Source of the DNA: Gracilaria domingensis
Lineage: Eukaryota > Rhodophyta > Florideophyceae > Gracilariales > Gracilariaceae
Direction of reading: 5' to 3'
Length of the DNA stretch: 56,966 nt
Assembly (NCBI GenBank): GCA_022539475.1
Contig: VCMS01000342.1
Location: forward strand, 1 to 56,966
The notes under the pieces are model-generated. The model ran no database searches, had not been told where the DNA came from, and saw nothing but the letters and a program-made list of their open reading frames with translations. Both the position numbers and the translations under genes were made by a program. Positions 23,325-36,153 of the stretch are shown one piece after another; the stretch's first letter is position 1, and each line of letters starts with the position of its first letter.

Positions 23325-23950
23325 CACCCGCCATGATTGCGGGCTAATCGAGAGGTGAGAGAAAATTGGGGCACCCGTGTCGATTGGTTGCGTTCCATGA
23401 CGACGGATCTCACGCATCGGTCACCCCAACTGTCCTTACAGAAGACTGATACTCATGATCTAAGTATAGAGAACGAGACGGCGGCGCAATCGGGAGCATG
23501 ACAAGGATGCAATTTCGACCACCTAAGGGTATTGTGAGCGAGCGAAACAGAGAAAGAGACGGAGAAAGAGGACGGGAAAAGAGAGCGGATGAGCGCAACA
23601 GCGTTTGTCAGCGTTTAAGCTCTCCGCTGTGATCGGGGCTTGTTACTTTACATGTATGTCAAGTATAAAAGGTTATCGAATTGAGAGCTGTACAATGAGC
23701 GGGCTTCTCCCCGCATTTTTGTGTCGTGTGTGTATCTGTTCTTTGGAGCTTGAGCGAAGATAATATACCGTACTACAGACGATGATGCAGATGGCGGCCA
23801 TCGAGTAGTGTGCGTCCGTCGTAGATACGCTGGGTATGTATGAAAGAGTTATTACTGTACAGCAGGACGATATGAGCAAAACGGATTCGGTGGTTGTCAG
23901 CGAAATGTACACGTAGAGCAAATTGATGCCCTTGGTAGGTGTAACATGTG

Positions 23951-24280
23951 CTACAGCAACACGAGCGCGCGCGAGATGCCGGAGATTATGGAGTTGCGAA
24001 AGCAGTCGACGGCCCTGACCAGCGAGACCACTCTTCGGAACGCCTGCTCGACGGAGATGGGCGCAGTCATCAGATCCTGCTCGATCTCGCGCTCCGCACT
24101 GAGCGGTTGGGGCACCTGCGGCGAGAACAGTCGGTGCTGGAGCGCCGCGCGCGCCGTGAGCCGTTTGGACTCGCACGGTTGCATCAGCGCGCACAGCGGG
24201 CTCTGCAGCAGCGGCGGCGTGCGCAGCCTCTCCTCGACGGTTTGCACGATCTGGATGTACGGCTTGGACTGCTGGGTCAT
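23951..24280 (-). CDS. Unrecognised small helical protein
   Basis: A 109-residue ORF starts with ATG at 24280 (MTQQSKPYIQIVQTVEERL). It is GC-rich, with helical composition (ISVEQAFRRVVSLVRAVDC). A hydrophobic continuation in another frame lies just downstream (YVYISLTTTESVLLISSCC), and GTAGCA follows the last codons, so a splice into a membrane segment is possible. It is convergent with the VMA12-like gene. No family was recognised. Confidence 0.4.
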   Translation of the reverse strand: MTQQSKPYIQIVQTVEERLRTPPLLQSPLCALMQPCESKRLTARAALQHRLFSPQVPQPLSAEREIEQDLMTAPISVEQAFRRVVSLVRAVDCFRNSIISGISRALVLL

Positions 24281-24344
24281 AGGGACATCTGTAAGGTTTA
24301 TATGCTGAGGACTTGTTTTGAGCTACGGTCCAGACGTCGAACAT

Positions 24345-25215
24345 ACCAAATATGGGCCAGGTACGGCTTCAGTAGTCGCCCTGCAGTTGAGGTGTAATCT
24401 CGACCATTAGCCGTACCGTTAATTGTTTTTTAGAAAATTGGTTCGAGACATGAGACAGTGGGCATCTCCTGAAAATACAAAAGCGCTTTTTGTGTGCACG
24501 CAAACCGTCACGATTCGTGCACTTTCCGTGACATGTGTGATCGATTTCGCTCGACGCGCAAAGACGTGCAAAGCTCTTGTGCGCACCACGCAAACTCTCA
24601 TTTGCTCTTGCATGTCCCTCCCCAACCGCATATCCCGCGGACAAAAAGAAGTCCCGCCTTTCCCTTCACCGCGCGAAGGAAAAATGCAGCGCGCCCGAGA
24701 AGCTCAATGCGTTGCTGCATGAACCTAGCACCATAGCTACGTCTATCTTACAAGAGAATCTATCATTGCGGTGCGTGTAAGCCATGCTCACTGAGCAAGA
24801 AACAGCCCCAACGTACTACTAGTGTTCATTAATCGTCTTGCACCGTGCTTGCTATGGTACTTTCCCTAGCAGCATCACAGCGATGAAAAGCAATAGCCAT
24901 CAAAAAGGCTTTAGAAGATGGCCAAAGTGCCATACGCAAAGAAGTAGCTGCCGCTGATAGGAAGGAAGAAAATGGAGAAGAGTGCATACTCTCTGTCGGG
25001 CTTTTGCGCTTTGGTGCTGCCGTATGCGCGCTTGCGATTTTCAGATTGTCTGTCGGACGCAAACGCGCAATTTTCTAGAAATGAGCGTTTGCCATTTGTG
25101 TTTTCAGGAGATGCCCAGTATTAGGCCTTCATCTTGGCCACATATATAATTTTTTGAACATTTTTCGTACTTACCTCGCTGCAAAATGGGTCATAACCAA
25201 GGCTTATAGGGGTAA
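24345..25215. other. No gene recognised
   Basis: A short plus-strand frame near 24840-25080 (KKALEDGQSAIRKEVAAADR, then a hydrophobic stretch) may be a coding fragment. It contains a stop and has no recognised relative. Nothing else is supportable. Confidence 0.3.
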
Positions 25216-25548
25216 GGTTTGTTTAAGGCCAACCTGTACAGACGCCTTTACCCGAACCCGCAGGCGCTTGTGGCACATGAAGACTTTGAGGCACAATTTG
25301 CGATCCTCGGTCGGCTTTTGGGCAAATCAGTATTAGATGGCGTGCTCGTTTAGGTTTCTCTAGCAAAGTTCGTATCGTCAAAGATCTTTGCTCATTTCAA
25401 CTCTCCAATTGATCTTGGTTCTCTGGATCCAGAGCTATACGAGAAAATGAAATTACTTACAAGATGCGATACATCTCTGGCAAAAGACCTCGGCTCTAAT
25501 TTTATCGTGCGAAACAACGCATACGGATCAGTCAAAGACGTTGAGTTC
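25216..25548 (+). pseudogene. HECT domain fragment, UBE3B/UBE3C type, continuing the 6.9-9.2 kb relic
   Basis: The translation reads GLFKANLYRRLYPNPQAL, then FAILGRLLGKSVLDGVLV, TAG, VSLAKFVSSKI, LGSLDPELYEKM and DLGSNFIVRNN. This matches the middle of a UBE3-type HECT N-lobe (YPNP, LGRxLGKxxxxGxLV, SLDPExY, DLGLxFxVxNN) in the correct order after the GIDGG block ending at 9190. The TAG at 25351-25353 is the only break. The catalytic C-lobe with the active Cys was not found downstream. A stop just before 25216 and an AG at 25215-25216 allow an intron boundary here, and GTTGAG at about 25540 could be a donor. Confidence 0.75.
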
Positions 25549-28500
25549 CTCTTCTTTATTCCAATTGTCTTATAAAACTAATTTCGCTTGTTCCGCAGCC
25601 TGTCATTTATACTTGTTTCACGCTTCCAGTTCATCTTTGCATTACGCGTCGGCGTTTTCAGGACCCCTCTCGGCCTTTCGGCCTAATTGTCTTCTTCCTG
25701 CTCGTGTCCATGCGTAAAGAAGCCTTTGACCATATTTTTCGTTACAAGCGTGTTCTCTTTCACAACCAATTGCCACAATCTCTCTCACTGCAATATGTGG
25801 TCCCCAATCTATTCAATGCCGTCCGCAAAGCCAGTCAGGGCTCCTGCGATAGAGAGTATTTCTGCTGGAATCCAACGATGACATACAGGTCGACTGCGTC
25901 CTACTCTAGGCCTCTCCATGTCAGCTCGTCAATGACAAATCCTCTTCCAATGTGTTTTTACGCAACTGCGAGCATTAATTCAGGGTGAATGTTAGTAGAA
26001 ATTGAGCACGAGTCTACAATTCTCCCCTTGCTGTCACATATGTGTGATAGAGACAATGCAGAACTTGATGCAGACATATACAGAAAGCTATTATTTGAGT
26101 CAGAAAATGAGAAATCATTGATCTTAGTGAAAATCTTGATTGAGGTGGTCAACGCTATCTATGAAGGAATTAGGATTACTGCTTTCACTTTATATGTACG
26201 ACGCAAATATGAATACTTTCCAGCTCTGAAATTAAGAACGATATACTTCATCTTCTTACTGTGCAAGAGAATGAGTACTATGGGGTACAGATGGTCAATG
26301 TAGCATTTACACCTCTTTCTGCCGCAGCTTCTCGGTCTACATTCGATTTCGAACCTATGCCTCAGTCATAGTACCATTCTGTTCAGCAGAATCATTTCTT
26401 ATTTCCCAAACTCTTTCGTTGAGATGGATACAGTGTTCTTTGCTGCCCCACATCGCCTTCCACTCGAAAGAAAATCCCGCCTTCCTGTTCTGAACTGAGC
26501 TGCTTGAAAACATGAAATGAGCCGGTAACTGTGTATATGTCAGTTATGGAGTGTACGTGATACTGTCCTCGAGATTCTCTGGGATCCACAATCTTCGAAT
26601 TATTTACAACTGTAGGCCAGAAAGCAGAGTTCTCTTTCTGCCCTGTTTCATTTCCTGCTTTTGCTTGGTTGGATATGCTGTTCTTCATTTGAGTTTTCCG
26701 TGCATGATACCGGCTTCTTGCGATTCTGTTATCTCTCGCGATGTGTTTGCCTGTATGTTCTACATTTCGCTGCATTACGTCGCCTCTGCGATACCTTCAA
26801 ATTAACCCCTCTGCAAAAGGCGTTTGTTTTTGCTCCTGGGAGAATGATCTGCTTTCGTTCAGTTCAATGACTTTCCATAAAAAGATTAGATTCAGGGTGG
26901 CAAGCATATTGCACACTGTCTGAAAAAGCATGTTCGACGGCTCGGTCATGACTGCTGGTGTATTTGAAGACTTTCACATCACCTGGACTCAATCTTCCGA
27001 TTACGTTAGAGATTCTCCCTAATGATTCATCTGCGACAGGTTTCTCGTGCTTTCCGGACAGCTTTTCGTTGCAGACAATGCACAATGCACATGCGCCAGG
27101 CCCCTCGATTGGAGCGTTTGGAGCGAATTTCATTCCTACAGAAGCCTCAGGAACGGTTCCGCATATGATCTGTATTGGGCTATTGCAAACGAGGCAAAAG
27201 TGACTTGGCTGAATACCAATTACGCCCTCTATTGTTCGGCATTTACTTCATTCGTGTTCAATGCCGTAATGGACATCACGATCTGAGTTCGAAGAATCCA
27301 TTATCTCGGGCTAGTTGATATAATCTTAGGAAGAGAACCGATATCTTTTCATCATATGAAACAAGGATGGAGATTGATGTTGTCAAAGAATGCAGCTTTG
27401 GCTAAGATTCTGGTAACACCGTCAGCGTGTGAAACGTACTGACAACCTATCATTATCGACATCTGCGCTAACCAATGGGCACCCAGAAATCGCGACACTT
27501 GAGGATAAGGTTTAATTTTAATGGTTTAATCTTTTCATGGTTTGACACATCACTGGTCCGGTCACCAAGATTCACTGCCCAATACAACGGAGCTGGGACT
27601 TTACGATGACACATGGTGGTGCCAAGTTTTGGCACGATTCCGTATACCGGCCCATACAATCCTGTGCTCATTTTTCCATGACAGTTCCCGCGAACTAATG
27701 AGCAGTCTTCCACTTCACTTGGCGACCTCAAATCGCTGCGTGCGTGTCTTGCAGAGCAGGAAGCATTCGCTTGCGACACCGTGCGATGCAATTTTCCTGC
27801 AGTCGTCGCATCTGTGTTTTTCTTTGCCACGCGCTCGGAATGCCGCGCTAGACCACATTGCTAAGTTCTGTCGTTCGTACGGCCACGGCAGCCGTATAAT
27901 TCTGCATCCTTCTCTTGAGACTATTCTGCTTCATGTATGAGGCATGGCCCCCGCACGTTCCTAACTTGGCTCAGATCATTGCAGCAAAATGTTTATATTA
28001 CACAGTCCTTTCGTGGTCGCTTCCGGCAACAGATCAATGACTTATGTGCTCTCTGACCCCACCACAATCGTAGAAGCTGTTATTTCACAACAGCTTCTCG
28101 GAAAGCATTGAACGGTCCCTACGAACCTATCATGGGGAAACATCTATCATCATTGACGAACCTCGCAAATGTCCCATTCTCGCCATTCTAACGTGTCGAA
28201 CGCACCCCTGGCGTTCTTCAGAAGTTAATATGAGTGTTGGTGTGATGTCTGGTCACGACATGCTACGATCTAAACAGTCTAAAACGCAACCATTGGCAGT
28301 GTATTCGCGAAACTCCGTACTTACCGAGAACGTCGAGGAAAGTTATTTGAAGTATTTGTTATCGTAAGGGAAGCGGGAACCAGCTTTCTTTACAGGGACT
28401 ATACTTCAAGGGTAACATATTGGAAGGTAATCTCAGGTAAGCGACAACCTTTTTCCATTACCCCCGTACATGCTTGTATTTGATTTCAGGCTACAGTTAA

Positions 28501-28831
28501 CGATGCCGTTCTCATTTATGTCACCTCTCTCGAATAATACCCTAACGAATCCAAGGTCAACTTTCGTGAAGAAGTCTATTCGCGCCAAAGTAACTAACCA
28601 CTACGTGCAGAAAGGGTACTCTATGGGGGTTTCACAACAGTATGCCGCTGAATTTCCGATCTTACATGCTTCTCGTATGCATTCAGAGCACAGTAATGTG
28701 ATCGCAGTTTATTTCCTTGTTCATTAAGCACAACGCCAGAATATGCCGAACGCATTTAGCCCATACGCAAATAATTGAAAACTGTTGCATTTCAAGTAAT
28801 GGAGTTCTGTTGCAGAGGAAATACGAGGTAC
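25549..28831. other. Mixed relic DNA, no complete gene
   Basis: This region contains short open frames only. The most coding-like is on the minus strand at about 26390-27230. It has a pair of CxxC motifs (FCLVCNSP and CALCIVCNEK) about 40 residues apart, as in a zinc ribbon, then loses frame near 27000-26800. A frame at 26392-26775 may be its continuation. Plus-strand frames at 25704-25988 and 25989-26303 have no recognised relatives. From 27300 to 28800 I see nothing supportable. Confidence 0.3.
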
Positions 28832-30891
28832 TTAAGTTCTCTGCCGTCCACCTAGTCCTTTTCCATGACCTCTAACGATTACTCTTTTCAATCCCCTGCT
28901 TCGGCCTCTGCCCCTGCCCCTTGCTCTGCTGCCACCTCTTCCTCTGCCTCTACTCCTGCCTCGATCTTGGAACGAACTTCCAACAATCGTCTTTTCAACT
29001 CTCTCTCTTCCTTTTGGTCCCATATCAGCTCGCGTACTCTTCCTTTGTCGCACACCCTTCGCAGTGAAATCCTTCTGATTATTTCGTCTTCTAGCATTGA
29101 TGAGTAGCCCAGAAGGTCTAAATCCTTCACATGGAGCAGTTACAGTCGTTCTCATATTGTCGGTTGCTCTTTGGCGTGCAGATGGTGTAGCATTGGAGAG
29201 ACTCCGTACGTCTCGTATTTCAAAAGCACCCGATTCATTGCTCGATTCGTGAATAGCCCTCCTTCTTTCGATATCTCACGAGTCATAGTGGATTTGGGGG
29301 CTCTAAGATGTAAGCGTATTTTAATGGTGCGACAAGTGATGATATTGTTCGTTGGCAGTGGACATGTTCGAGTCGCGGGTGTGGTTTTTGCCTTTATGGC
29401 ATTCATCTCAGTCGGAGAGCGCGTAGGAAGAATACGATCTTCTTCCTCGTAACATGGGTCTTTTCTTTGCGATGGTGTGTACGTTTTGCCTGTTGTACGT
29501 TTTTGAGCAGGAACATGATTGGAAGTAATGCATTCTTCGGTTCTATTACTAGGTTCATTCCTTGTCGTTCTCTTTGACCGATTTCGTTCAAGAGTGGCTG
29601 AAGGAGTTCTTCCCTGCATTATTGCGTTATTGGTAGTGACACGGCTATTGCGAGCCATGCTGTTTTCTGGATCAGCAGATGGTGCCTTCTCACATTGCAC
29701 TCTATCTTGTAGCGCTGTGAGCCAGATTGAAGGTGACCTTGTTTTTCTTGTTGCTGCATTGCCATGAACAGGGAACGGTAAGTCTCTTGTGTGAAAATAT
29801 TCGTTTCTTTCCTCCCCTCTGCCTTGCGGCATGGACAAAGAAACTGAAGCTAGATTTCTTGTTCTTCCCACGTCGTTTGCGATTACTGAGCTGCCTTGTT
29901 CCAGTCCATTGCGATTTCCAGGATTTAGTGGACTTGAAGATTGTATTCTTCTAACCGGAAATGAAGATTCTCTGGCTAGCCCGACATCATGCCGTTGAAG
30001 AGGAGAATCATTTCGATGGATTCTTTCTTCTTCCCCGCCGTCGTATGTTCTACGGGATTGCTCGTCGTTTTCAGGCGGTGAAACATGTAGCCTAGATGCA
30101 CCTAGTTCTCCACTCCCACAGAGAGCTATTTCATGTGTGCTGGGATTGGAAAGTGCAGTGGCGGATATCGAAGGCTCAGCGGCCACGCTTTGGACGGCAT
30201 CACCAAAGCCGGTTTTCACTTTGGACGGACGCCTCTTCGACTTCATTTTCTGCTCGGCTAACCACCGAGTGCATCAGAGGTTGCTACTTTGACGGTACAC
30301 GATGAAATCCTATGATCTAGAATCCGCCCGTATGACGGCTTCACACAGAGCAAAGTGTAACGTCTTGTATGCAGTCGTCCAGGAAATCATGCCGTAGATC
30401 TCCCCTAGCTTTTCAAGCATGATTGATTCAAGTGCATCTTTTGCATCTGTGTTGAGCTTCTTATCTGTCGCGCCAGTTGGAAACTGAATCTATTTTTCCC
30501 TTCCTTCTGATATCAACGCGTTTTGGAAATCGAAGGCGACTCTCATTAGAGCTGAAACATTAGGTTCACGAACAAAATCTTTCCCTCTGATAGGACTCGG
30601 GACTGACGGTAGCCTTGAGCCTGATTCTAGAGCATCGAAACGTTTGTTTACTTTCGCGAGATCGTCCTTGCTCACTCGCACAAGCTCTTCTCTTGTCTCC
30701 AGAACGAAGCGCTCGAGAGGAGTCTGCGTGGAGCTCTGTGCCATTTCAAATGGACTGCAGACGCAGGTCTCAACACAGAGCAGAGTACAAGGCAAAGTCA
30801 AGTTTGAAAGATTCTGGATAGAAGAAGGAAGTGCCCTCGGGTGCAAGGAGCTCCATGGATGTTCAAAGGCAGGAAACAAAGTCTGGGGCAC
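28832..30891 (-). pseudogene. Probable accessory gene of Tnp2-like element 3, broken
   Basis: Three consecutive minus-strand frames are likely one gene. The first (30891-30490) reads ETREELVRVSKDDLAKVNKR, an amphipathic helix, and runs past a TAG into FPTGATDKK and a helical segment. The second (30246-29152) is hydrophilic and starts MKSKRRPSKVK. The last (29155-28832) ends in an Arg-Gly-rich tail (RGRGRGGSRARGRGRGRSRG). Position and orientation, divergent from the transposase at 31087, match elements 1 and 2, and a basic tail is shared, but direct sequence similarity is weak. Confidence 0.4.
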
Positions 30892-31086
30892 AGTTAAGGG
30901 AAGCTGCAGAGAGCAACGTGAACGACGAAACGAAACGAAGCAGGTTTCGCTTCACTTGTTTCTATTTTGAACATTTCAATAGAATATAACATTGGACGGA
31001 GAAGTATTTTCATGAGTCAAGCCAATCATTCTCTTATCAAACTCCCAACATTAATCAATAATTGAGGTATTGACCGCCTTGTTTGC

Positions 31087-34000
31087 ATGGCGCTGGACAT
31101 GAACCCGAAGTACTTCTGTCTACCTCAGTATAATTGCCCTTGTTATCCCAGAGGAAAGGCGGTCAGCAGAATGACGGTGCTCAAACAAAGAAGAGATGCA
31201 AACAAGATACGTCTGCAGCAAGGTTTGCAAGAACCGCTACCGTGCGGACCCCGTGAAGGGAATAGTGTGTTCGTACGAGCGCAGTATCCGTCATATATAG
31301 AGCAGTCTCTTTCAAACCATGACGTGAACTATCATGACGCAGATGAGATAATGAATCGCGGAGAACAGAATGAAGGAGTGACCACTGCAGCGCATCATTG
31401 CGTGAATCCTGCGGATGTTTCAAATGAAATGCAACACGTTGAGATCAATTTCATGAATGCAGAACCTGCTTTCCTTCAAACGGAGAGGCAATATGGTGCA
31501 CTGCTAAACTTATCCTCAAGGAACGATGCTGAGCATATCTCGGATGTCCCGGAGCCATACAATCAAATAAGCTAAGGCTCTCCGCAGTTGGACACAAACG
31601 ATCCGATGACTGGCGTCGACGTAGCGCAAAGTACTGATGTGCCACCAATTGACAAAAGTCACTCTGTCTTATCGCAGCACTTTGCTTGCAGTTTCATAGA
31701 CTTGATGTACCACCACGGAATGATATCAGAGTACGAAGCATCTCTGGATGGTTCAGATTTCGAAGAAGATCATCTGCAACAGTCACAAATGGACACAAAG
31801 ACTTCCAAGACCTGCTTTACTACATGGCTTCTGGATAACAAGCATTGGATACAGCTCTATTTCCATCATAACGTCACTCAGACGGTTATGGATGCAATCC
31901 TCCGCAATATCAAAGCTCCATACAAGTGCTGGAAGACAATGACCTCCCGGTTGTGTCGCGAGTCAAAGATTAGAGAAATCATCACACGATTTCCTATTTG
32001 CCAAGGTCATATGTGTTTCTACAATGATACGATTTCGAATTGTTTTATATGCGATAGGCCGAGACCAACTAGTGACGATCCTTCAATGCCTTTGCTCCCT
32101 TGGATTACGCTACGAGGAAGACTGGAAACTATGTTTCGAAGCAAGGAAAAATATGAGGCGTTGTACAGCTACTTTCACTCGATTTTACACCAAGACGATG
32201 GGCATATTGCAGACTTCGTACACACAAAGTCATTCCGACGTATTGCGGATATATATCTGGAGGTGTCGAGTTTTTGAGGAATGATATCTTTATCTCTGTA
32301 TCGACAGATGGTTTTCAAGCGTTTCGTAAGCAAACCGATACCGTGTGGCCTATAGCCGGAATCATATGCAACCTAAAACCATGCGAACGATTTGTCATGC
32401 GGAACGTGATACCATTCATCTTCATTCCTGGTCCAACAGAACTAGATGATCTGCAATCTTTTCTCCGTCCTCTCGTCGAAGAGCTAAAGGAACTAGAAAA
32501 CAACGGGTTGGATACCGAGTTTACCTTCTACGATGGCTCAGGTAAGAATGTGAGGGTTCATCTGACTTGGTTGACCGGAGATCTGCCTGCCGTGAAAAAG
32601 GTTTCTGGTGTACGCGGTCATAATGGAAAACGACCCTGTCGCTTCTGTACCATTGAAGGTGTTTGGTGTATGCCTAGGAGAAATTACTGCTTCCCTAGTT
32701 ATCTAAGAACACCTGATGGCATTAGGGAAATCTTTGATCCGTCCAATCTTCCCTTCCGAACAGAAAAGCAAAGTTAGGTCACAATAGAGACTTGTTTCAA
32801 CTCCATGGGCAGCAAAGTTATCTCTGCAGAAAGAGACTGGAATCAGCGAGGGAATTGTTCTTTTTATCCTTCAAAACATGGTGCCGTATTCGTCTTTCCC
32901 GATCGATATTATGCATCTTCTCTACAACATCGGAAAGGATGTCATTCGGGGGTGGATGAATGATGAGGAGCAGCCGTACCATCTGTCAAAAGCTTTAGTA
33001 CGAAATATTGATGAAGAGCTTAGACAGTTCGGGAATAGAATCGTCAGCCAGGTGCCAACTAGACCTTGAAAGCTTTCCCGCTTTGGGGAATGGAAGTAGG
33101 CAGAAGTAAAAGCATTCGTTCTGTCCTACAGTCTGATTTTTCTAGAAGGCAACTTGCCTGACGTCTATATGTCTGGTTGGAGAGACTTTGTAGAGTTGGT
33201 CGACATGTGTTGGCGTTCTTCATTCTCACCGACTGATATTGGAAAACTGAATATTGTGGCACAAAATTTCTACCGGCACTTGGAGCTTTACTACTTTGGT
33301 GGGGAAGCATACCTTTTAGTGTGTACAAGTACACCATACATTTGGTACTGCATATTGCTGAGGGTGTCTTTGAATGTGGACCGCCACAAAATTACTCCCA
33401 GTATTGGATGGAGAGATACATTGGTTGGACATTGAGTCGTATAAATTCCAGAAGCCTTGTCGCCTCATCCTTGTTCAAAGATGCAAAGTTTATGGAAGCT
33501 TATAAGATTCTTTTCGATGACACTTTCTTAGAGAATGACGATGAAAATACCCACAGGTCTCAAGACGGATACGAACTAAGGGGTGGGGAGCATCTGTATG
33601 TAGTGGGCGGGAATGCGAATCTTGACGATATTCTTTCTACATTGCTGAAGAGCTATCTCGTCAGAAAATATGACGGAATGGAAATCTCTGAGGCCTTAGA
33701 GATCCTTGATGATGAATACGAGGTTACATTTCGACCTCGTATCTGCTTTAGGAATGGCGATACTAGTCAGGTGGCTTGCCAACAGTTCGCACCTGATACT
33801 TTCAATGCTAGGAAATGTAGGTCACCTGAGAACTGGAATGTGGCCTGCGAGATGGTTTCTGACGACTATATAGAGGTATATTACGTTAGAGTTCTTTTGC
33901 TGTTGGAGTTCAAGATTCAACGTGACTTTTGTTCTAGATGGGGTCATTGGCAGGATGCGTACCAGGTGGGGTTGATGCAATAGGTATCTGAATTGGAAGT

Positions 34001-34462
34001 GAACGAAAACTGCCAAGTATTCAAACGATGTCGCTCCTCCGATGCGTTCGGAGCCAAAACTGTGGAAGACCTTTCCATTGTTTCTCGATTGATAGGAGTC
34101 GTAGAACACTTCGTCCCTTCCAGTTCTGCTCGTCAGCGTGGAAGTCATCGCTGCTAATTTTTTGACGATATGCGCTTGTCAGAGGGCCTGCTACATGACG
34201 CTCTGGAGTCGTCGCAGTCTCATAAACACGATCGCAAGGTGCTGCGAGGAATTAGAGGTCAATCATCGTGAACGGTGTCGAGTACAGAACAAAAACTTTT
34301 TCGAGTTATATTCAGGTCGACTCAGCAATAGCCATGGATGTGATCCTATCTAACTTTCGATACGTCGCACCTGAGAATCAAGCCTTCAAACAGAACGTTT
34401 ATCTCTTCGCTTCATACACTGACTTCTATTGTGCCCTCGTTTCCTATGAGGGAATAGCATGA
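31087..34462 (+). pseudogene. Tnp2/CACTA-like transposase relic (element 3)
   Basis: The N-terminus is Cys-containing (FCLPQYNCPCYPRG). The zinc motif of this family (CQGHMCFYNDTISNCFICDRPR) is at about 31998-32064, followed by FISVSTDGFQAFR, LTGDLPAVKKVSG, RGHNGKRPCRFC, SFPIDIMHLLYN and a HLVLHIAEGVFECGPPQNY segment like DUF4218. The C-terminal NGVEYRTKTF segment is at 34268-34300. There are in-frame stops at 31573 (TAA), 33067 (TGA) and shortly after (TAG). Frameshifts lie near 32272 (in a T run), 32765, 32830 and 33315. It is a different subfamily from elements 1 and 2. It is clearly non-functional as written. Confidence 0.8.
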
Positions 34463-36150
34463 GTCTTAGTTTCTCTGCCTATTGGCTTGGAGAATCATAT
34501 TGTTCTTGCGTCTTGCGCCAGGCTTGATGTAACTTTGGTACCGACGCAGACTCTACTTGTGGTACTAGTGAGCTTTCTGAGGCGTGATCATCCATGACAT
34601 TCGCCGTTTTTCTCTCTCTGTGGCCACCACGGTGGCATATGCGCCGCTCTTGCATGAAAATCAGTATTCGGACTCAGCGACGTCACTGCAAGTAGTTTCA
34701 GAGCCTGGTTTACTGCCGCTTTACAAGGGAAGTGGCGAAAGTAGCGGAGGTTTATGGATTGTGGAATGAGTGCAGTGGGAGTCTTACGGGGTTCTGGAAC
34801 CGGAACAGATATACCATGGAGTGCAAGCGGAATGTTTTAACTTGTGAAATTGAGGATAGAGGGAGTGCATGGAGTGCAGCTGGAGTATTAAGGATGTGTG
34901 AAATGGAGGTTACGCGAGATAAACGTTGGTGCAATGTGAGTGGGCTCTGATGCTCACTCATGCCAAGCTATACATCATTTTGGAACAAACTGGTGGCTCT
35001 CGCGGTGCAATCCTCACGCATATCATGTGCCAAAGTACTTGGTTCTGAGCAATGAGAGGTGTCACTTTGGAACGCATGAGGAGGGCCACAGGAATGTCAG
35101 TGGATACCGACGGTGTCTACATGCACTCCATATGGACTCCAGTTTATGAAATAAACCTGAGGGTATTTGGCGACATTCTCTGCCATTATAATGAATAAAT
35201 TTTTCTCCACCTGCAATCGCATTTTTGCAAATTTTCTGGTAGGGGAGGCGGCTCCCCACGTACGTGATACACGGAGGTAGCTCCACGTAACATCCACGGC
35301 ATACTTCCAGAGATCCCCAGATGAATGGGAGTGGTACATACCTTCCACGCATGTGGTTCGGATGAAGTCGGTTCGCCTCCAAATTCTGAAACGGAATCAA
35401 GTATCTCCATCGGGAGGCACTACGACGCTCAGAGCGGATCATATTCTGCAGATAGTCAGACCGCGAACGATGCGGGAGGTACCCGAATTCAGCACGCAGA
35501 AGCGAACGCGTCCATAACAGAAGATTCCGGTGAAAATCAGCACCTTGGCATTGTCCAATCGAACTCGCAATCCGAGCCAAGCTCTCCCCGTAGGGAATCT
35601 CGCCCATCGTGAGGTAGAAGGCCACATCAAAATGGTATTTTCCCGGCACCGGGTGTTCCGAGTATGTTCGGTGAAGACGCTGGTGAGCCAGGCGGATTAA
35701 CCCCGCTCGAGCGAACGCATCGGACTCCCCACGACTGTGGACGATAGCCTGGATACGAACGGTAATCCGGCGTGGCCAGTCGAGCGTCAATGTCATGAAG
35801 ACGTGAACTTCTCCCGGTAACAGGCCACTGCCATCGGCATGCGCCCGAACGATGTTGGATTGACTAGCCCCTTGAGGGTGAAACCATGGCGCCCAGAGGT
35901 ACGGGGACGGAATCTTTCGAGAATCAACGGCTTCTAGCTCCTCACAGGAGGCTCAATTACCGGGACCCGGGTTAAACATCGGCGGAGCCGGCATGGCCCG
36001 AAAGCCCCAGTTCCAGGGCTGCATCGGTGGCTGGTGGTATTGTGTTGGATGAACATACCAAGCTTGGGGAAGAGGTGCGGGGCGAAAGCCGGAAAATTAA
36101 CCCTGCGGCGCAGGTGCATTGACAAACACTCCCAACTCCTTCAATTCTCT
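34463..36150. other. No gene recognised; long minus-strand frame 35062-35955
   Basis: A minus-strand frame runs from a TGA at about 35957 to 35062 (about 295 codons), with Pro/Trp-rich sequence upstream (NPGPGN) and no known domain. A plus-strand frame at 35325-35612 overlaps it (SETESSISIGRHYDAQ). I could not decide which, if either, is real. The rest is featureless. Confidence 0.3.
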
Positions 36151-36153
36151 CTA

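Noticed and set aside
23673..24344. 223-codon minus-strand ORF
   Set aside because: Its Ala/Arg-rich first half is a shadow of the 109-codon frame starting at 24280; only its hydrophobic end might be a real exon.
35062..35955. Minus-strand gene of about 295 codons
   Set aside because: The frame is long but has no recognisable domain and a competing plus-strand frame overlaps it; not enough to call a gene.
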